Shown here: piece after piece, positions 1-9,691 of the stretch
Layout: each line of letters opens with the position of its first letter
Numbering within the stretch: the stretch's first letter is position 1
NCBI GenBank assembly: GCA_964584165.1
Contig: CAZOYW010000011.1
Coordinates: 1-64,000 of the forward strand
Direction of reading: 5' to 3'
From: CAZKCI01 sp964584165
GTDB taxonomy: Bacteria > Auribacterota > Erginobacteria > Erginobacterales > CAZKCI01
Length of the DNA: 64,000 nucleotides
Notes under the pieces: model-generated
What the model saw: the letters and a program-made list of their open reading frames with translations, nothing else
What the model was told of the DNA's origin: nothing
Database searches by the model: none
Position numbers and translations under genes: made by a program

Positions 1-7
1 AAAGACC

Positions 8-58
8 AGGGACGGGGTTAAATTGTTAAGTTCAACTAAACAATTTAACACCGTCCCT
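8..58. repeat. Long near-perfect palindrome upstream of hisF
   Basis: Arms 8-27 and 39-58 are 20 nt each with one mismatch, around an 11-nt loop. The arms begin AGGGACGG and carry GTTAAATTGTT. It is AT-rich at the core and unlike the surrounding GC-rich DNA. It could be a REP/MITE-like mobile palindrome or the terminator of a gene outside the window. No transposase is next to it. Confidence 0.6.
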
Positions 59-109
59 CCTCATTCGGGCTATAATTCAAGGGAGAGAGAAACGCACAGG
101 AGGCCCGAC

Positions 110-880
110 ATGCCGTTCAGCTACCGCCGCGTCATCCCCTGCCTCGACACCCGCAACGGGAAGCTGGTCAAGGGCGTCCATTTCGTCGACATCCGGGAGC
201 TCGGCGACCCGGCCGCGGCGGGCGAAGCCTACAGCCGGGCCGGCGCGGACGAGCTCGTCCTCCTCGACATCACCGCCACGCTCGAGGGGAGGAAGACGCT
301 GATGACCGTCGTGGAGAAGACGGCGGCGCGGATCGGCGTCCCTCTCTCCGTCGGGGGCGGGGTCCGGAACCTGGAGGACATCGCCGGCCTCCTCGCCGCC
401 GGCGCCTCCCGCGTCTCCCTCAACTCCGCCGCGGTGAAGGACCCTTCCCTGGTCCGAGAGGCGGCGGAGAGGTTCGGAACGGAGAAGATCGTGGTCGCGA
501 TCGACACCAGGAAGTCGCCGAGACTCTCCTCCGGCTTCGAGGTCGTGGTCGCGGGGGGTACGAAGCCGACCGGGAAGGACGCCGTGGCCTGGGCGAAGGA
601 AGTGGAAAAGCTCGGCGCGGGTTCGCTCCTCCCCACCAGCATGGACGCCGATGGGACGCAAGCCGGTTACGACCTCCCGATGACCCGGGCGATCGCCGAC
701 GCGGTAAAGATCCCGGTCATCGCTTCCGGAGGGGCGGGGACGCTGGAGCACCTCCGCCAGGCGATCTCCGAGGGGCACGCCGACGCGGTCCTGGTCGCCT
801 CGATCGCCCACTTCGGGACCTTCACCATCCGCGAAATGAAGGAATACCTGCGCTCCCAAGGAATCCCGGTCAGGCTCTGA
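110..880 (+). CDS. hisF: Imidazole glycerol phosphate synthase cyclase subunit HisF
   Basis: Cyclase subunit of the histidine pathway: it uses ammonia delivered by HisH to turn PRFAR into imidazole glycerol phosphate and AICAR in the cytoplasm. The 256-aa protein has the usual length for a single (beta/alpha)8 barrel. Both catalytic aspartates are visible, D13 in PCLDTRNGK and D132 in VVAIDTRK, as are the phosphate loops SVGGGVRN, TSMDADGT and ASGGAGTLEH. The ATG at 110 is chosen over an in-frame upstream start at 23 because AGGAGG sits just ahead of it and family homology begins there; the upstream extension would run through the palindrome. A TATAAT lies at 71-76 but without a good -35. No other his gene is in the window, so hisF may be separate from, or the last gene of, a his operon to the left. 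Confidence 0.97.
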   Translation: MPFSYRRVIPCLDTRNGKLVKGVHFVDIRELGDPAAAGEAYSRAGADELVLLDITATLEGRKTLMTVVEKTAARIGVPLSVGGGVRNLEDIAGLLAAGASRVSLNSAAVKDPSLVREAAERFGTEKIVVAIDTRKSPRLSSGFEVVVAGGTKPTGKDAVAWAKEVEKLGAGSLLPTSMDADGTQAGYDLPMTRAIADAVKIPVIASGGAGTLEHLRQAISEGHADAVLVASIAHFGTFTIREMKEYLRSQGIPVRL

Positions 881-996
881 CCTCTAACCGGGAGCTAAAG
901 TTCCCGAGGCCCCCCAGAAAATGCAATGGAATGACAATTCGGTGACAACTGCCGACCGCTGATCGGAGATATTAATCTTGTCATAAGGAGACAGGC

Positions 997-3900
997 ATGA
1001 GATTGAAAACTCTGGCCGCGCCCATTATCGTTTCTCTCCTCGTCTCCGGCTGGGCCGGCGCCGCCGAACGAGACAGCTTCGAGATCTCCCTCCTCTCCCG
1101 CCGCTTCGTCCCCTCGCCCGGCCTCTCCGCCGAAACCCGGGAGCGGTTGGAGGCAACGGTGGGAAAGGTCAGGCAGAAGGGAGGTGACCGGATCCACGCC
1201 CTCCTCCAGTTCGACCGCATCCCCTCCCCCGCCGAACGGGCCGCCCTCGAACAGACGGGCGTCCGCCTCCTTTCCTACCTCCCCAACTACGCCTTCTATG
1301 CCTCCCTCCCCGCCGCCGAGCCCGCCCGGGCCGCGACCCTTCCCTCCGTCCGCTGGTTGGGCGGGATCGCCGACGCCGACCGCCTCTCGCCGCAGATCCG
1401 CTCCGGGGAGTTCGGTGAGTGGGCCCACGACACGGCGAGCGGAGAGACGGTTGTCCTCGCCAAGTTCTTTGCCGACGTCACGGAGGACGAGGCGCGGAAT
1501 TTCGTCGGCCGGAACGGGGGCAAGGCGCTTTCCTGGACCAGGTCGATCAACACCGCTTCCGTCCTGATCCACCGGGAGAGGATCGCCGCGCTGGCCGGGG
1601 AGGACGCGGTGGAGTGGATCGAGCAGCCTCTTCCTCCGCTGGAACCGGTCAACGACCGCAATCGCGCCCGCGTGGGGGCCGACGTCCTCTTTGATCCGCC
1701 CTACGGACTCGACGGGTCCGGCGTCGACGTCCTGGTTTTCGACGGCGGCAGAGTCTACCCCCACGACGACCTCGACTCCCATCGGACCTGGGGGGACTCC
1801 GCGGCTTTCGCCACCCACGCCACCCATGTCGCCTGCACCATCTGCGGCAACGGGACCGTGAACCCGACCTATCGGGGCATGGCCCCCGCCGCCAACCTCC
1901 TCTCCATGGCCTTCGAATACGACGGGACCGGCGTCTTCCTCTACACCAACCCCGGCGACATCGAGGCCGATCTCTACTACGCCAAGGTGGACTGGGCGCC
2001 CTCGGCCGACCTCCTCAACGCCTCGATCGGGACCAACACCGCCTCCAACGGCTTCCCCTGCCTCTACGAAGGGAACTACGGGGCGACCGACCTCCTCCTC
2101 GACGCCATCGTCGCCGGCTCCCTCGGTGAGCCCTTCATCGCCGCCTGGGCCAACGGCAACGAGCGGGGAGGACCCTGCGGCGGGGCCTACCGCACCACCG
2201 CCCCCCCGGCCTGCGCCAAGAACCCGATCCAGTCCGGCGCGACCGCGGCCCTCGATGACTCGATGTCGTCCTTCTCGAGCTGGGGTCCGAGCGACGACGG
2301 GCGGCTGAAGCCCGTGATCTGCTCCCCCGGCGTCCAGGTCGCCTCCTGCAACTCGGCCAACGGATACGTGGAGATGAGCGGGACATCGATGGCCTCGCCG
2401 ACCACCGCCGGGATCATCGCCCTCCTCCTCGAGCAATACCGCGACGCCTACTTCGCCGGATCGACCGACGTGGAGTTCCTCCCCTCCTCGGCCAAGGCCC
2501 TCCTTATCCACACCGCTGCCGACCTCGGCAACGCCGGGCCCGATTTCCGCTTCGGCTACGGGCGGATCGACGGCCAAGCCGCGGCCGATGAGGTTATCGC
2601 CCGGAACCTCGGCGAGTTTTCGTTCTCGGCCACGGGCGAGACCCGCTACTTCAGCGTGGCGGTGGGTGAAGGGGATGGCGAGATCCGGGCCTCCCTCGCC
2701 TGGGACGATCCCCCCGGGTCGCTCGCCGCCGAGAAGAAGCTCGTCAACGACCTCGACCTCTTCCTGATCGCTCCCGACGGGACCGTCCACCGCCCCTGGC
2801 TCCTCGACCCCCTCCGCCCGCAGGAACCCGCGACGACGGGGATCGACGAACTCAACAACCAGGAGCAGGCCGTCGTCTTCGACCCGCAGACCGGGGACTG
2901 GACGGTCGGGGTCGCCGCCGCCGTCCTCCCCCATCCCCCCCAGAGATACTCCCTCGTCTTCCCCGGCGCGGGCCTCGCCGCCATCACGCCGACTCCCTTC
3001 GATGCGCCCTCTCCCTCCCCCACACCCTCCCCCGGGGACTGCCATGAGACGCTCGTAAACGGCGGCTTCGAGAGCGGAACTTATCCATGGGAGTGGTATG
3101 GCTCGGCCGAGATTACTACGAGCTGCGTCTTCGCCGGCTCCTACGCCGCCCGACTCGGAGGAGCGGCGAGCGGAACGCTCTCCCAGACTTTCTTGGTCCC
3201 AAACGAGGCGACCGCCGCGGCCCTTAGCTACGCCGTCCGCCTCCAGGCGACGAGCTTCTCCTTCCTCGACTCCCTGGACGTCGAGATCCGCGACGGGGAG
3301 GGGAAAACGATCACGACACTCCAATCGCTCAACAACTTTGACGACGCCTTCAACGGCGTCTGGACCGAGATGACATTCTGGCTCGGACCGGAGTATTCCG
3401 GCCGGATGATCCAGATCTATCTCCAGGCCGAGGCCCAATCGGTCGCCAACTACTGGTGCCTGGACGATTTCAGCCTGAAATACTGCTTGCCCGACGGCTA
3501 CGCCAGCCCGACGCCCTCCTCCTGCTGCGCCAGCCCGACGCCGACCACCACCCCCGCGGCCCAGGCCCTGCCCTTCCGGGAGGATTTCGAGGGCGGCTGG
3601 ACCAACGGCGCACCCGCCGGCTGGACGAAGGAGTTCGTCTCCGGAGTGAGGGAGTGGATCCCGCTCGCCGGCGGGGCGAACGGCCATCCCCCGTCCGCCT
3701 TCGGCGGAGAGTTCAACGCGATGTTCTTCGGCGGCTACGATTGGTCAACCCGCCTGATCACCCCTCCCCTTGCCCTCGGCGAATGTGGGGCGACCCCCCG
3801 CCTCTCCTTCCGACTGGCGATGGAGGAGTGGGAAGGGGACCAGGACGAGCTCGCCGTCTACTACCGGTCCGGGTTCTCGGCCGCCTGGACACTCCTCACC

Positions 3901-6447
3901 TCCCTCGCCCGGTCCCTCCCCGAGTGGACGGACGTCACCCTCCTCCTCCCCGACCCGGCCGACGGTTATGCGATCCGCTTCGACCCGACCGGCAACTACG
4001 GCTACGGCGTCTGCCTCGACGACGTCTACATCGGATGCGCGCCAACGACCACGGCCACGCCCCCTCCCTCCCCCACCCCCACACCCGACGGCTACCGCTC
4101 CCCCTCCCCCACGCCGGAGAACTACGTCGCCCGCCTCGAACTCGACTGGTCAACCTACCTGGGCGGTGGATTGGACGAGATGGCCTACGATATCGCGCTC
4201 GATTCCCTGGGGAAGATCTTCCTCGCCGGCTACACCACCTCCTCCGATTTCCCCACTGCAAGCCCCTACCAGGCGACGCGGGCGGGATCGTCCACCTATT
4301 CCGACGCTTTCCTCTCCGTCCTCGACAGCGGCGGCTCCTCCCTCATCTCCTCCACCTACCTGGGGGGGACGAGCTACGACCGGGCCTACGGTCTCGCCCT
4401 TGGACCGGAGGGGAACGTGCTTCTGGTGGGGGAGACGAGATCCGTAAACTTCCCCACGGTCAACCCCTACCAACCCTCGCTCCGCCGCACCACCTACCGG
4501 GACGCGTTCCTGGCTTCGGTAGCGCCGGGCGGGTCGTCCCTCCTCTTCTCCACCTACTTCGGGGGCTGGGGCAGCGACTACGGCGTCGGCGCGGCCGGCG
4601 CCTCCGATGGGACGGCCTGGATCTGCGGCTACACCGAGTCCACCGACCTCCCCCTCCAGAACCCCTTCCAGGCGGTCTACGCCGGCGGAAGCTCCGACGG
4701 GATCGTCGCCGCCTTCTCCTCGTCCGGCTCCCTCCTCTACTCCAGCTACCTTGGCGGCGCGGGCGACGACTACCTCAACCGGATCGCCCTCGCCCGAAGC
4801 GGGGCCGCCCCCTGCCTCCTCGGGAGAAGCACCTCCATGAACTTTCCCACAGTCGATCCCTACCAAGCCACGCTCTCCCGGGTCAGTTCCGACGCGGTCC
4901 TGCTGCGGCTCGCCTCCTCGGGATCGGCCCTCCTCTTCTCCACCTACTTCGGAGGCATGGGGAGCGAGGAAGGGGCCGCCCTGGCGGTTGGCACGGAGGG
5001 CGAGATCTTCCTCGGCGGATACACCTACTCCTCCGACTTCCCCACGCTTGCCTCCTGGCAAAGCTCGCTGGCCGGCGGATCGGTGGACGCCTTCGCCGCC
5101 GTCTTCTCCTCCGACAACGCGCTCTCCTTCTCCTCCTATCTGGGCGGGACCGGCGACGACATCGGTTACGCCGCGGCGATCGACTCCGCCGGAGGATGGC
5201 TCCTCGGGGGGATGACCTCCTCGCCCGATTTTCCCCTCCTCCATCCCTACCAGTCCTCCCATGCCGGCGGCGAATACGACTGCTTCCTCTCCGCCATCCC
5301 CCCATCCGGGGGGAGCCTCGTCTACTCGTCATATCTGGGTAGCTCGGACAACGACCAGTTCCGCTCCGCCGGCTTCGATCCGGCGGGCGGAGCCGTCCTC
5401 TTCGGGATCACCATCGGCTCCGACTTCCCGACCCGGAACCCTTATCAGCCGTCAATGGCGGGGGGCCAGGACGCCGTCGTCGCCCGGCTGGCCTGGTCCG
5501 CCTACTACACCACGCCGGCCGTTTCCCCCACGCCAACGCCCCATGATTACACCACCCCCACCGCGACTCCGACGGCGCGGCCGACGCCGACGGGCGGCTT
5601 GACGCCGACTCCGGAGCCCGCAGCCACCGCCACGCCGCCCACCCCCTCCCCTCCCCCCTCCCCCTCGCCCACGCCCTCTTGCGGGCCGTCCGCGGCCCCG
5701 GAGAGGGCGGCCGTCGCCGCCGGGGACTTCGACGGCGACGGGAGAAGCGACTGCGCGATCTTCCGGCCGGCGGACGGACTCTGGTCGATCCGCGGCCTCA
5801 CCCGCTTCTATCTGGGAGGCTTGGACGACCGGGCGACGGCGGGCGATTTCGACGGCGACGGGACGAGCGAGGCCGCCGTCTTCCGCGACGCGAGCGGCCT
5901 CTGGGCGGTCTCCGGCGTCACCCGCCTCTATCTCGGGCAGACCGGCGACATCCCCTCCCCGGCAGACTTCGACGGCGACGGGACGTGCGAGATCGCCGTC
6001 TTCCGCGACAGCATCGGGCTCTGGGCCGTCGCCGGACGGACCCAGCTCGCCTTCGGCTCCGGCGGCGACTGGCCGGTCCCCGGAGACTACGGGGGGGACG
6101 GGACCGCTGAGGCAACGGTCTATCGTCCCGCCTCGGGTCTGTGGGCCGTCCGCGACTTCACCCGCTCCTACCTGGGAGGCTCGGACGACTGGCCGGCGGC
6201 GGGAGACTATGACGGCGAGGGGGCGCGGAGGATCGCCGTCTTCCGCCCCTGCTCGGGGCTGTGGGCGGTCGGCGGCCTGACCCGGGTCAATTTCGGAAAC
6301 TGCCTGGACTGGCCGCGCCCGGCGGACTACGACGGGGACGGGACGGACGAGTTCGGCGTCTTTCGGGGGAGCGAGGGCTTCTGGTCGGTCCGCGAGCTCA
6401 GCCGGATCTACTTCGGCTCGACCTACGACGTCCCGGTGACCAGATAG
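997..6447 (+). CDS. Giant secreted subtilisin-like (S8) protease with SBBP and six-repeat propeller domains
   Basis: A 1,816-aa exported protease. Signal peptide 1-22; prodomain-like region to about 225; S8 catalytic domain about 230-535 with D249 (LVFDGG), H274 (HATHVA) and S464 (SGTSMASP), so the triad is intact. A C-terminal P-like/jelly-roll region follows, then Pro/Thr/Ser-rich linkers separating two jelly-roll modules (about 685-830 and 860-1015). Next come seven SBBP beta-propeller repeats (each with S[ST]YLGG and DFPT-like motifs, about 1047-1500), another PT-rich linker, and finally six 40-aa DxDGDG/GLWAVRG/YFG repeats ending in PVTR. Start ATG 997 has AAGGAG upstream. Likely role: extracellular protein degradation or surface processing, with propellers for binding. 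A long antisense ORF across this gene is a high-GC shadow. Confidence 0.9.
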   Translation: MRLKTLAAPIIVSLLVSGWAGAAERDSFEISLLSRRFVPSPGLSAETRERLEATVGKVRQKGGDRIHALLQFDRIPSPAERAALEQTGVRLLSYLPNYAFYASLPAAEPARAATLPSVRWLGGIADADRLSPQIRSGEFGEWAHDTASGETVVLAKFFADVTEDEARNFVGRNGGKALSWTRSINTASVLIHRERIAALAGEDAVEWIEQPLPPLEPVNDRNRARVGADVLFDPPYGLDGSGVDVLVFDGGRVYPHDDLDSHRTWGDSAAFATHATHVACTICGNGTVNPTYRGMAPAANLLSMAFEYDGTGVFLYTNPGDIEADLYYAKVDWAPSADLLNASIGTNTASNGFPCLYEGNYGATDLLLDAIVAGSLGEPFIAAWANGNERGGPCGGAYRTTAPPACAKNPIQSGATAALDDSMSSFSSWGPSDDGRLKPVICSPGVQVASCNSANGYVEMSGTSMASPTTAGIIALLLEQYRDAYFAGSTDVEFLPSSAKALLIHTAADLGNAGPDFRFGYGRIDGQAAADEVIARNLGEFSFSATGETRYFSVAVGEGDGEIRASLAWDDPPGSLAAEKKLVNDLDLFLIAPDGTVHRPWLLDPLRPQEPATTGIDELNNQEQAVVFDPQTGDWTVGVAAAVLPHPPQRYSLVFPGAGLAAITPTPFDAPSPSPTPSPGDCHETLVNGGFESGTYPWEWYGSAEITTSCVFAGSYAARLGGAASGTLSQTFLVPNEATAAALSYAVRLQATSFSFLDSLDVEIRDGEGKTITTLQSLNNFDDAFNGVWTEMTFWLGPEYSGRMIQIYLQAEAQSVANYWCLDDFSLKYCLPDGYASPTPSSCCASPTPTTTPAAQALPFREDFEGGWTNGAPAGWTKEFVSGVREWIPLAGGANGHPPSAFGGEFNAMFFGGYDWSTRLITPPLALGECGATPRLSFRLAMEEWEGDQDELAVYYRSGFSAAWTLLTSLARSLPEWTDVTLLLPDPADGYAIRFDPTGNYGYGVCLDDVYIGCAPTTTATPPPSPTPTPDGYRSPSPTPENYVARLELDWSTYLGGGLDEMAYDIALDSLGKIFLAGYTTSSDFPTASPYQATRAGSSTYSDAFLSVLDSGGSSLISSTYLGGTSYDRAYGLALGPEGNVLLVGETRSVNFPTVNPYQPSLRRTTYRDAFLASVAPGGSSLLFSTYFGGWGSDYGVGAAGASDGTAWICGYTESTDLPLQNPFQAVYAGGSSDGIVAAFSSSGSLLYSSYLGGAGDDYLNRIALARSGAAPCLLGRSTSMNFPTVDPYQATLSRVSSDAVLLRLASSGSALLFSTYFGGMGSEEGAALAVGTEGEIFLGGYTYSSDFPTLASWQSSLAGGSVDAFAAVFSSDNALSFSSYLGGTGDDIGYAAAIDSAGGWLLGGMTSSPDFPLLHPYQSSHAGGEYDCFLSAIPPSGGSLVYSSYLGSSDNDQFRSAGFDPAGGAVLFGITIGSDFPTRNPYQPSMAGGQDAVVARLAWSAYYTTPAVSPTPTPHDYTTPTATPTARPTPTGGLTPTPEPAATATPPTPSPPPSPSPTPSCGPSAAPERAAVAAGDFDGDGRSDCAIFRPADGLWSIRGLTRFYLGGLDDRATAGDFDGDGTSEAAVFRDASGLWAVSGVTRLYLGQTGDIPSPADFDGDGTCEIAVFRDSIGLWAVAGRTQLAFGSGGDWPVPGDYGGDGTAEATVYRPASGLWAVRDFTRSYLGGSDDWPAAGDYDGEGARRIAVFRPCSGLWAVGGLTRVNFGNCLDWPRPADYDGDGTDEFGVFRGSEGFWSVRELSRIYFGSTYDVPVTR

Positions 6448-6502
6448 TGAATGGTGAATAGTGAATGGCCCCGGCGGGCGTCGGGCGGGAGACTGATCTC
6501 AA

Positions 6503-7438
6503 TCAGGCTGGCGGCTTATCCTTCGCCACACAAGCCCAGTCGTCGCAGCGGCCGACCTCGACGAGCACGTGCGCGATCCCCGGGATCCCCTTCAGCAGGC
6601 TTCTGTAGTGCTCGGGCGGACGGGGATCGTGGGTGACGATGGATAGCCCGACCGAGTAGCGACCCGCGCCGACGTGCCAGACGTGGAGGTCGGCGAGGCG
6701 GTTGTCCGCGTCGCTCTCGATCGCCTTGCGGATCGCGGCGCGGACCTCTTCGTCGACACCGCCGTCCGTCAGGATGCCAGCGCCTTCCCGGATCAAGCCG
6801 TAAGACCACCAGACGATCACGCCCGCGCCGACCAGCCCCATCGCGGGGTCGAGGAAGACCCAGCCGAGGTATTTCCCGCCGGCCAGCGCGACGAGGGCGA
6901 AGACCGAGGTGAGCGCGTCGGAGAGCACGTGAAAGTAGGCGGCGCGCAGGTTGTGGTCGCGCCCCCCCTCCGTTCCCGGCGCTGGACGCTCCCGGAGGAT
7001 CAGGCCGCTCGCCAGGTTGACGAGGAGCCCGATGGCGGCGACCAGAATGGCCTCGTCGAAAAGGATGGCGTGCGGGCGGAAGAAGCGGAGGACCGCCTCC
7101 TGGGCCATGATCAACGCCACCACGGCCAGCGCCACGGCGCTGGCGAAGCCGCCCAGGACGCCGACCTTCCCTGTCCCGAAGGTGAAGCGCGGGTTGCGAG
7201 CGTGGCGGCGGGCGTAGCGGTAGGCGAAGAGGGCGATCCCGAAGGCCGCCACGTGGGTCGCCATGTGCCAGCCATCGGCGAGGAGGGCGAGGGAGCCGAA
7301 GGAGAGCCCCGCGGCCACCTCCACCGCCATCATCGCCGCCGAGAGGGCGGCCACCCAGGCCGTGGACCGTTCGGCGCGGGAGGAGTCACCGGCGAAGTCG
7401 TGCGCGTGCCGCCGCTTCTCGATCGCGTTGAGGTGCAT
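6503..7438 (-). CDS. dmeF: Cation diffusion facilitator metal exporter, DmeF-like
   Basis: A 311-aa inner-membrane CDF transporter that exports divalent metals (DmeF relatives move Co2+/Ni2+, others Zn2+) in exchange for protons. About six membrane helices are visible. The metal-site motifs are LADGWHMATH in helix 2 and HVLSDALTS in helix 5, followed by a cytosolic C-terminal domain of about 85 residues (LADLHVWHVGAGRYSVGL). The DGWHMATH signature and spacing favour DmeF over ZitB/CzcD. ATG 7438 is preferred to an upstream in-frame start because family similarity begins around it and AGGA lies about 10 nt upstream. It is the last gene on this minus-strand run, converging on the S8 protease gene with 55 bp between. 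Metal specificity is inferred. Confidence 0.85.
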   Translation of the reverse strand: MHLNAIEKRRHAHDFAGDSSRAERSTAWVAALSAAMMAVEVAAGLSFGSLALLADGWHMATHVAAFGIALFAYRYARRHARNPRFTFGTGKVGVLGGFASAVALAVVALIMAQEAVLRFFRPHAILFDEAILVAAIGLLVNLASGLILRERPAPGTEGGRDHNLRAAYFHVLSDALTSVFALVALAGGKYLGWVFLDPAMGLVGAGVIVWWSYGLIREGAGILTDGGVDEEVRAAIRKAIESDADNRLADLHVWHVGAGRYSVGLSIVTHDPRPPEHYRSLLKGIPGIAHVLVEVGRCDDWACVAKDKPPA

Positions 7439-7509
7439 GGCGCGCGTTCCTATAAACTCGAAACCAAACCCATCCCCGTTCTGCAGGCGCGGATATTCAT
7501 GCCCGCGCG

Positions 7510-7695
7510 TCACACGTTGGGCCTGCGGACCCGAAGGCCCGCGGCTACGAGCGCGACAACAACCCCGCCCAGCCACATTCCGCAGGCCCCCACGCGGTCA
7601 AGATCGGCCGTGTTGAGGCGACCGGCGTCGCTACCCCGAGTGGTTCCTCGGAAATTGAGGACAAGCGGGAAACGCATCCACCCCGCCGGGGTCAT
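7510..7695 (-). CDS. Possible 61-aa single-span membrane protein
   Basis: A small reading frame between the GloVer-repeat gene and dmeF. The C-terminal half holds one hydrophobic stretch (WLGGVVVALVAAG) followed by Arg residues, as in a small membrane or signal-anchored peptide, and codon third positions are GC-rich. There is no clear Shine-Dalgarno before the ATG and no recognisable family. The surrounding 7439-7718 interval otherwise shows no gene. It may be non-coding. Confidence 0.25.
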   Translation of the reverse strand: MTPAGWMRFPLVLNFRGTTRGSDAGRLNTADLDRVGACGMWLGGVVVALVAAGLRVRRPNV

Positions 7696-7718
7696 CAGCG
7701 GTCACTATTCACCAGCCG

Positions 7719-9677
7719 CTACCTCGTCGCCGGAACATCCCCCGTCCCCCCGAAATAAACCCGGGTCATCCCGGCCACCGACCAGAGGTGGGCGGAGTCC
7801 CGGAAGACGGCGGGGTCGTCGAGAGAGTCGCCGTCGTAGTCCGCGGGAACCGGCCGGTCGTCCTCACCCCCGAGGAAGAGCCTCGTCGCGTCGCGCACGG
7901 ACCAGAGTGACGAAGCGGAGCGGAAGACGGCCGCCTGGGAACGGCCATGCCCGGCCGGCCGCCCGGAACCATACCACTGGTATACGCCGGGGACGGGGGC
8001 GTCGGCGGAGTTCCCGAAGAAGAAGCGCGTGCAGCCGAGTACCGCCCAGAGCGACTCCCCGGGGCGGAAGACCGCCGGCTCCGCCCTCCCGTCGCCATCG
8101 TAGTCCCCCGGCGCCGGGCGGTCGCCCAGGGTCCCGAAGCTCGCTGAGGTGATCCCCCGGACCGTCCACCGCCCGGAAGGCGGTTCGAAGCAGGCCGCGT
8201 CGCAGGAGCCGTCGCCGTCGTAGTCCGCGGGGAGGGGGAGATCGTCTGACCCGCCGAGGTGGAAGCGGGTGATCCCCTTGATCGTCCAGAGCCCCTCGGA
8301 TCGACGGAAGACGGAGACGTCGGCGTAGCCGTCCCCGTCGTAGTCGCCCGTGACCGGGATGTCGCCGGAGGAGCCGAAATACACGCGCCCCAGGCCTCTC
8401 ACCGCCCACAGTCCGGTGGAGGGTCGGAAAATCGCGATATCCGATCTGCCGTCTCCGTTGTAGTCGCCGGCCTGGGCGAATACCTGATCCGGGAGGGGAC
8501 GCGCGCAGGAGAAGATCACGCCGTAACTGGGTCGGGAGGAGCCGCCGTGTGAGGCCAGCCCGTAGAAACGGTCCCCCATCAGGAGAAGGCGGCCGTCGAT
8601 CCAGGAGCCGTCATCGTAGCTGAACCGATGGAGGACCTGGAAGTCCGAACCGTCGGGACGCAAAGAATATATGATCCCGAAATCGTTGGGACCGTTGGCG
8701 ACCGTCGCTCCGAACAACGTGTCCCCGGCCAGGATCACTCCCTCGTAAGTGCTGGCGCCGTCGATTCCGTCGAAGCTGTGGAGGACCTGGTAATCGGAGC
8801 CGTCGGTCCCCAGAGAGAAAATCACCCCCTGATCGTAGTCTCCGCCGTGCATGGTCGCCCCGAAGAGGCGGCCGCCGGCCAGGATCGGAGTGCTGAACGG
8901 CCATTTCCCTTCCGGCCCGGCGAACTCGTGAAGGACGGAGAAACCGGTCCCGTCGGTCCGGATCGAGAAGACTGTCCCCCCGTCGTTCTCGCCGCCGTAG
9001 GAGGTCGTCCCGTAGAGGACGCCGTCCGCGAGGGCGAGGCCGCCTCCCGGCTGATTCCCTCCGACGGAGGTGAACTCGTTGAAGCTGTGCAGGATGGTCA
9101 TTCCACTTCCGGACGTTTCGATGGAAAATACCGTCCCGCCGGCGGAAGCACCGCCCGTTTGGGTGGTGCCGTAAAGCCTGCTCCCAGCGGAGATGAGATG
9201 GGCATCAGGGAGAGCCGCGTCCTCGTCGCCGCCGCCGCAGGCGAAGGTCCAGAGGACCTGATAGCCGAACCCGTCGGTCTGGAGCGAAAAGATGGTCCCG
9301 CATCCGTTGCCGTCCAGGTTCACGCAGTTCGTCCCCGCGCACCCCCCCGCCCAGGTTGTCCCGTAGAGGACGCCGTCCAGGAAATTGAGGCTCCCGTGCG
9401 GCCACGCCCCGTCGTCCGGCTGACCCGCGAAGTGGTGCAGGATGGTGTAATCGGTCCCGTCGGGCCGGATGGAGAAGATCATCCCCCGGTTGCCGACGGT
9501 GTCCCCCGCCGTCATCCCGTAGAGGCGGCCCTCGACCGCGATCAGATGCCCATAGGGGGCCGCCCCGTTGACGCCGTCGAACTCGTGGATGATCTGGAAA
9601 TCGGCCTGGGCGACGGCACGGGGCGCCCGGAGCCCCAGCGAGAAGGCCAGCATCGCCGTAAGAGCATAGCGCTTCAT
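7719..9677 (-). CDS. Secreted GloVer-repeat protein with C-terminal six-repeat domain
   Basis: 652 aa. Signal peptide about 1-24, then roughly seven tandem repeats of the choice-of-anchor GloVer type (LYGTTxxGG...GTVFSIxxDGTxFxVLHxF, about 30-400), a predicted beta-propeller. The end of the protein holds six 40-aa repeats (DYDGDG ... GLWAVRG ... YFG), the fifth broken by a Gly/Arg-rich insertion (WYGSGRPAGHG), ending DVPATR. ATG 9677 has GGAGGAAAC upstream and heads the signal peptide; longer in-frame starts run into the neighbouring gene. It follows the C25-like peptidase gene by 14 bp on the same strand, so the two are probably cotranscribed. No enzymatic residues are recognised; a binding or structural surface role is inferred. 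Confidence 0.85.
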   Translation of the reverse strand: MKRYALTAMLAFSLGLRAPRAVAQADFQIIHEFDGVNGAAPYGHLIAVEGRLYGMTAGDTVGNRGMIFSIRPDGTDYTILHHFAGQPDDGAWPHGSLNFLDGVLYGTTWAGGCAGTNCVNLDGNGCGTIFSLQTDGFGYQVLWTFACGGGDEDAALPDAHLISAGSRLYGTTQTGGASAGGTVFSIETSGSGMTILHSFNEFTSVGGNQPGGGLALADGVLYGTTSYGGENDGGTVFSIRTDGTGFSVLHEFAGPEGKWPFSTPILAGGRLFGATMHGGDYDQGVIFSLGTDGSDYQVLHSFDGIDGASTYEGVILAGDTLFGATVANGPNDFGIIYSLRPDGSDFQVLHRFSYDDGSWIDGRLLLMGDRFYGLASHGGSSRPSYGVIFSCARPLPDQVFAQAGDYNGDGRSDIAIFRPSTGLWAVRGLGRVYFGSSGDIPVTGDYDGDGYADVSVFRRSEGLWTIKGITRFHLGGSDDLPLPADYDGDGSCDAACFEPPSGRWTVRGITSASFGTLGDRPAPGDYDGDGRAEPAVFRPGESLWAVLGCTRFFFGNSADAPVPGVYQWYGSGRPAGHGRSQAAVFRSASSLWSVRDATRLFLGGEDDRPVPADYDGDSLDDPAVFRDSAHLWSVAGMTRVYFGGTGDVPATR

Positions 9678-9691
9678 AAGTTTCCTCCGTT

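Noticed and set aside
895..3687. 930-codon open frame on the minus strand across the S8 protease
   Set aside because: High-GC antisense shadow: no family motifs, Gly/Arg/Val-biased composition, while the plus strand has a complete catalytic triad and a signal peptide.
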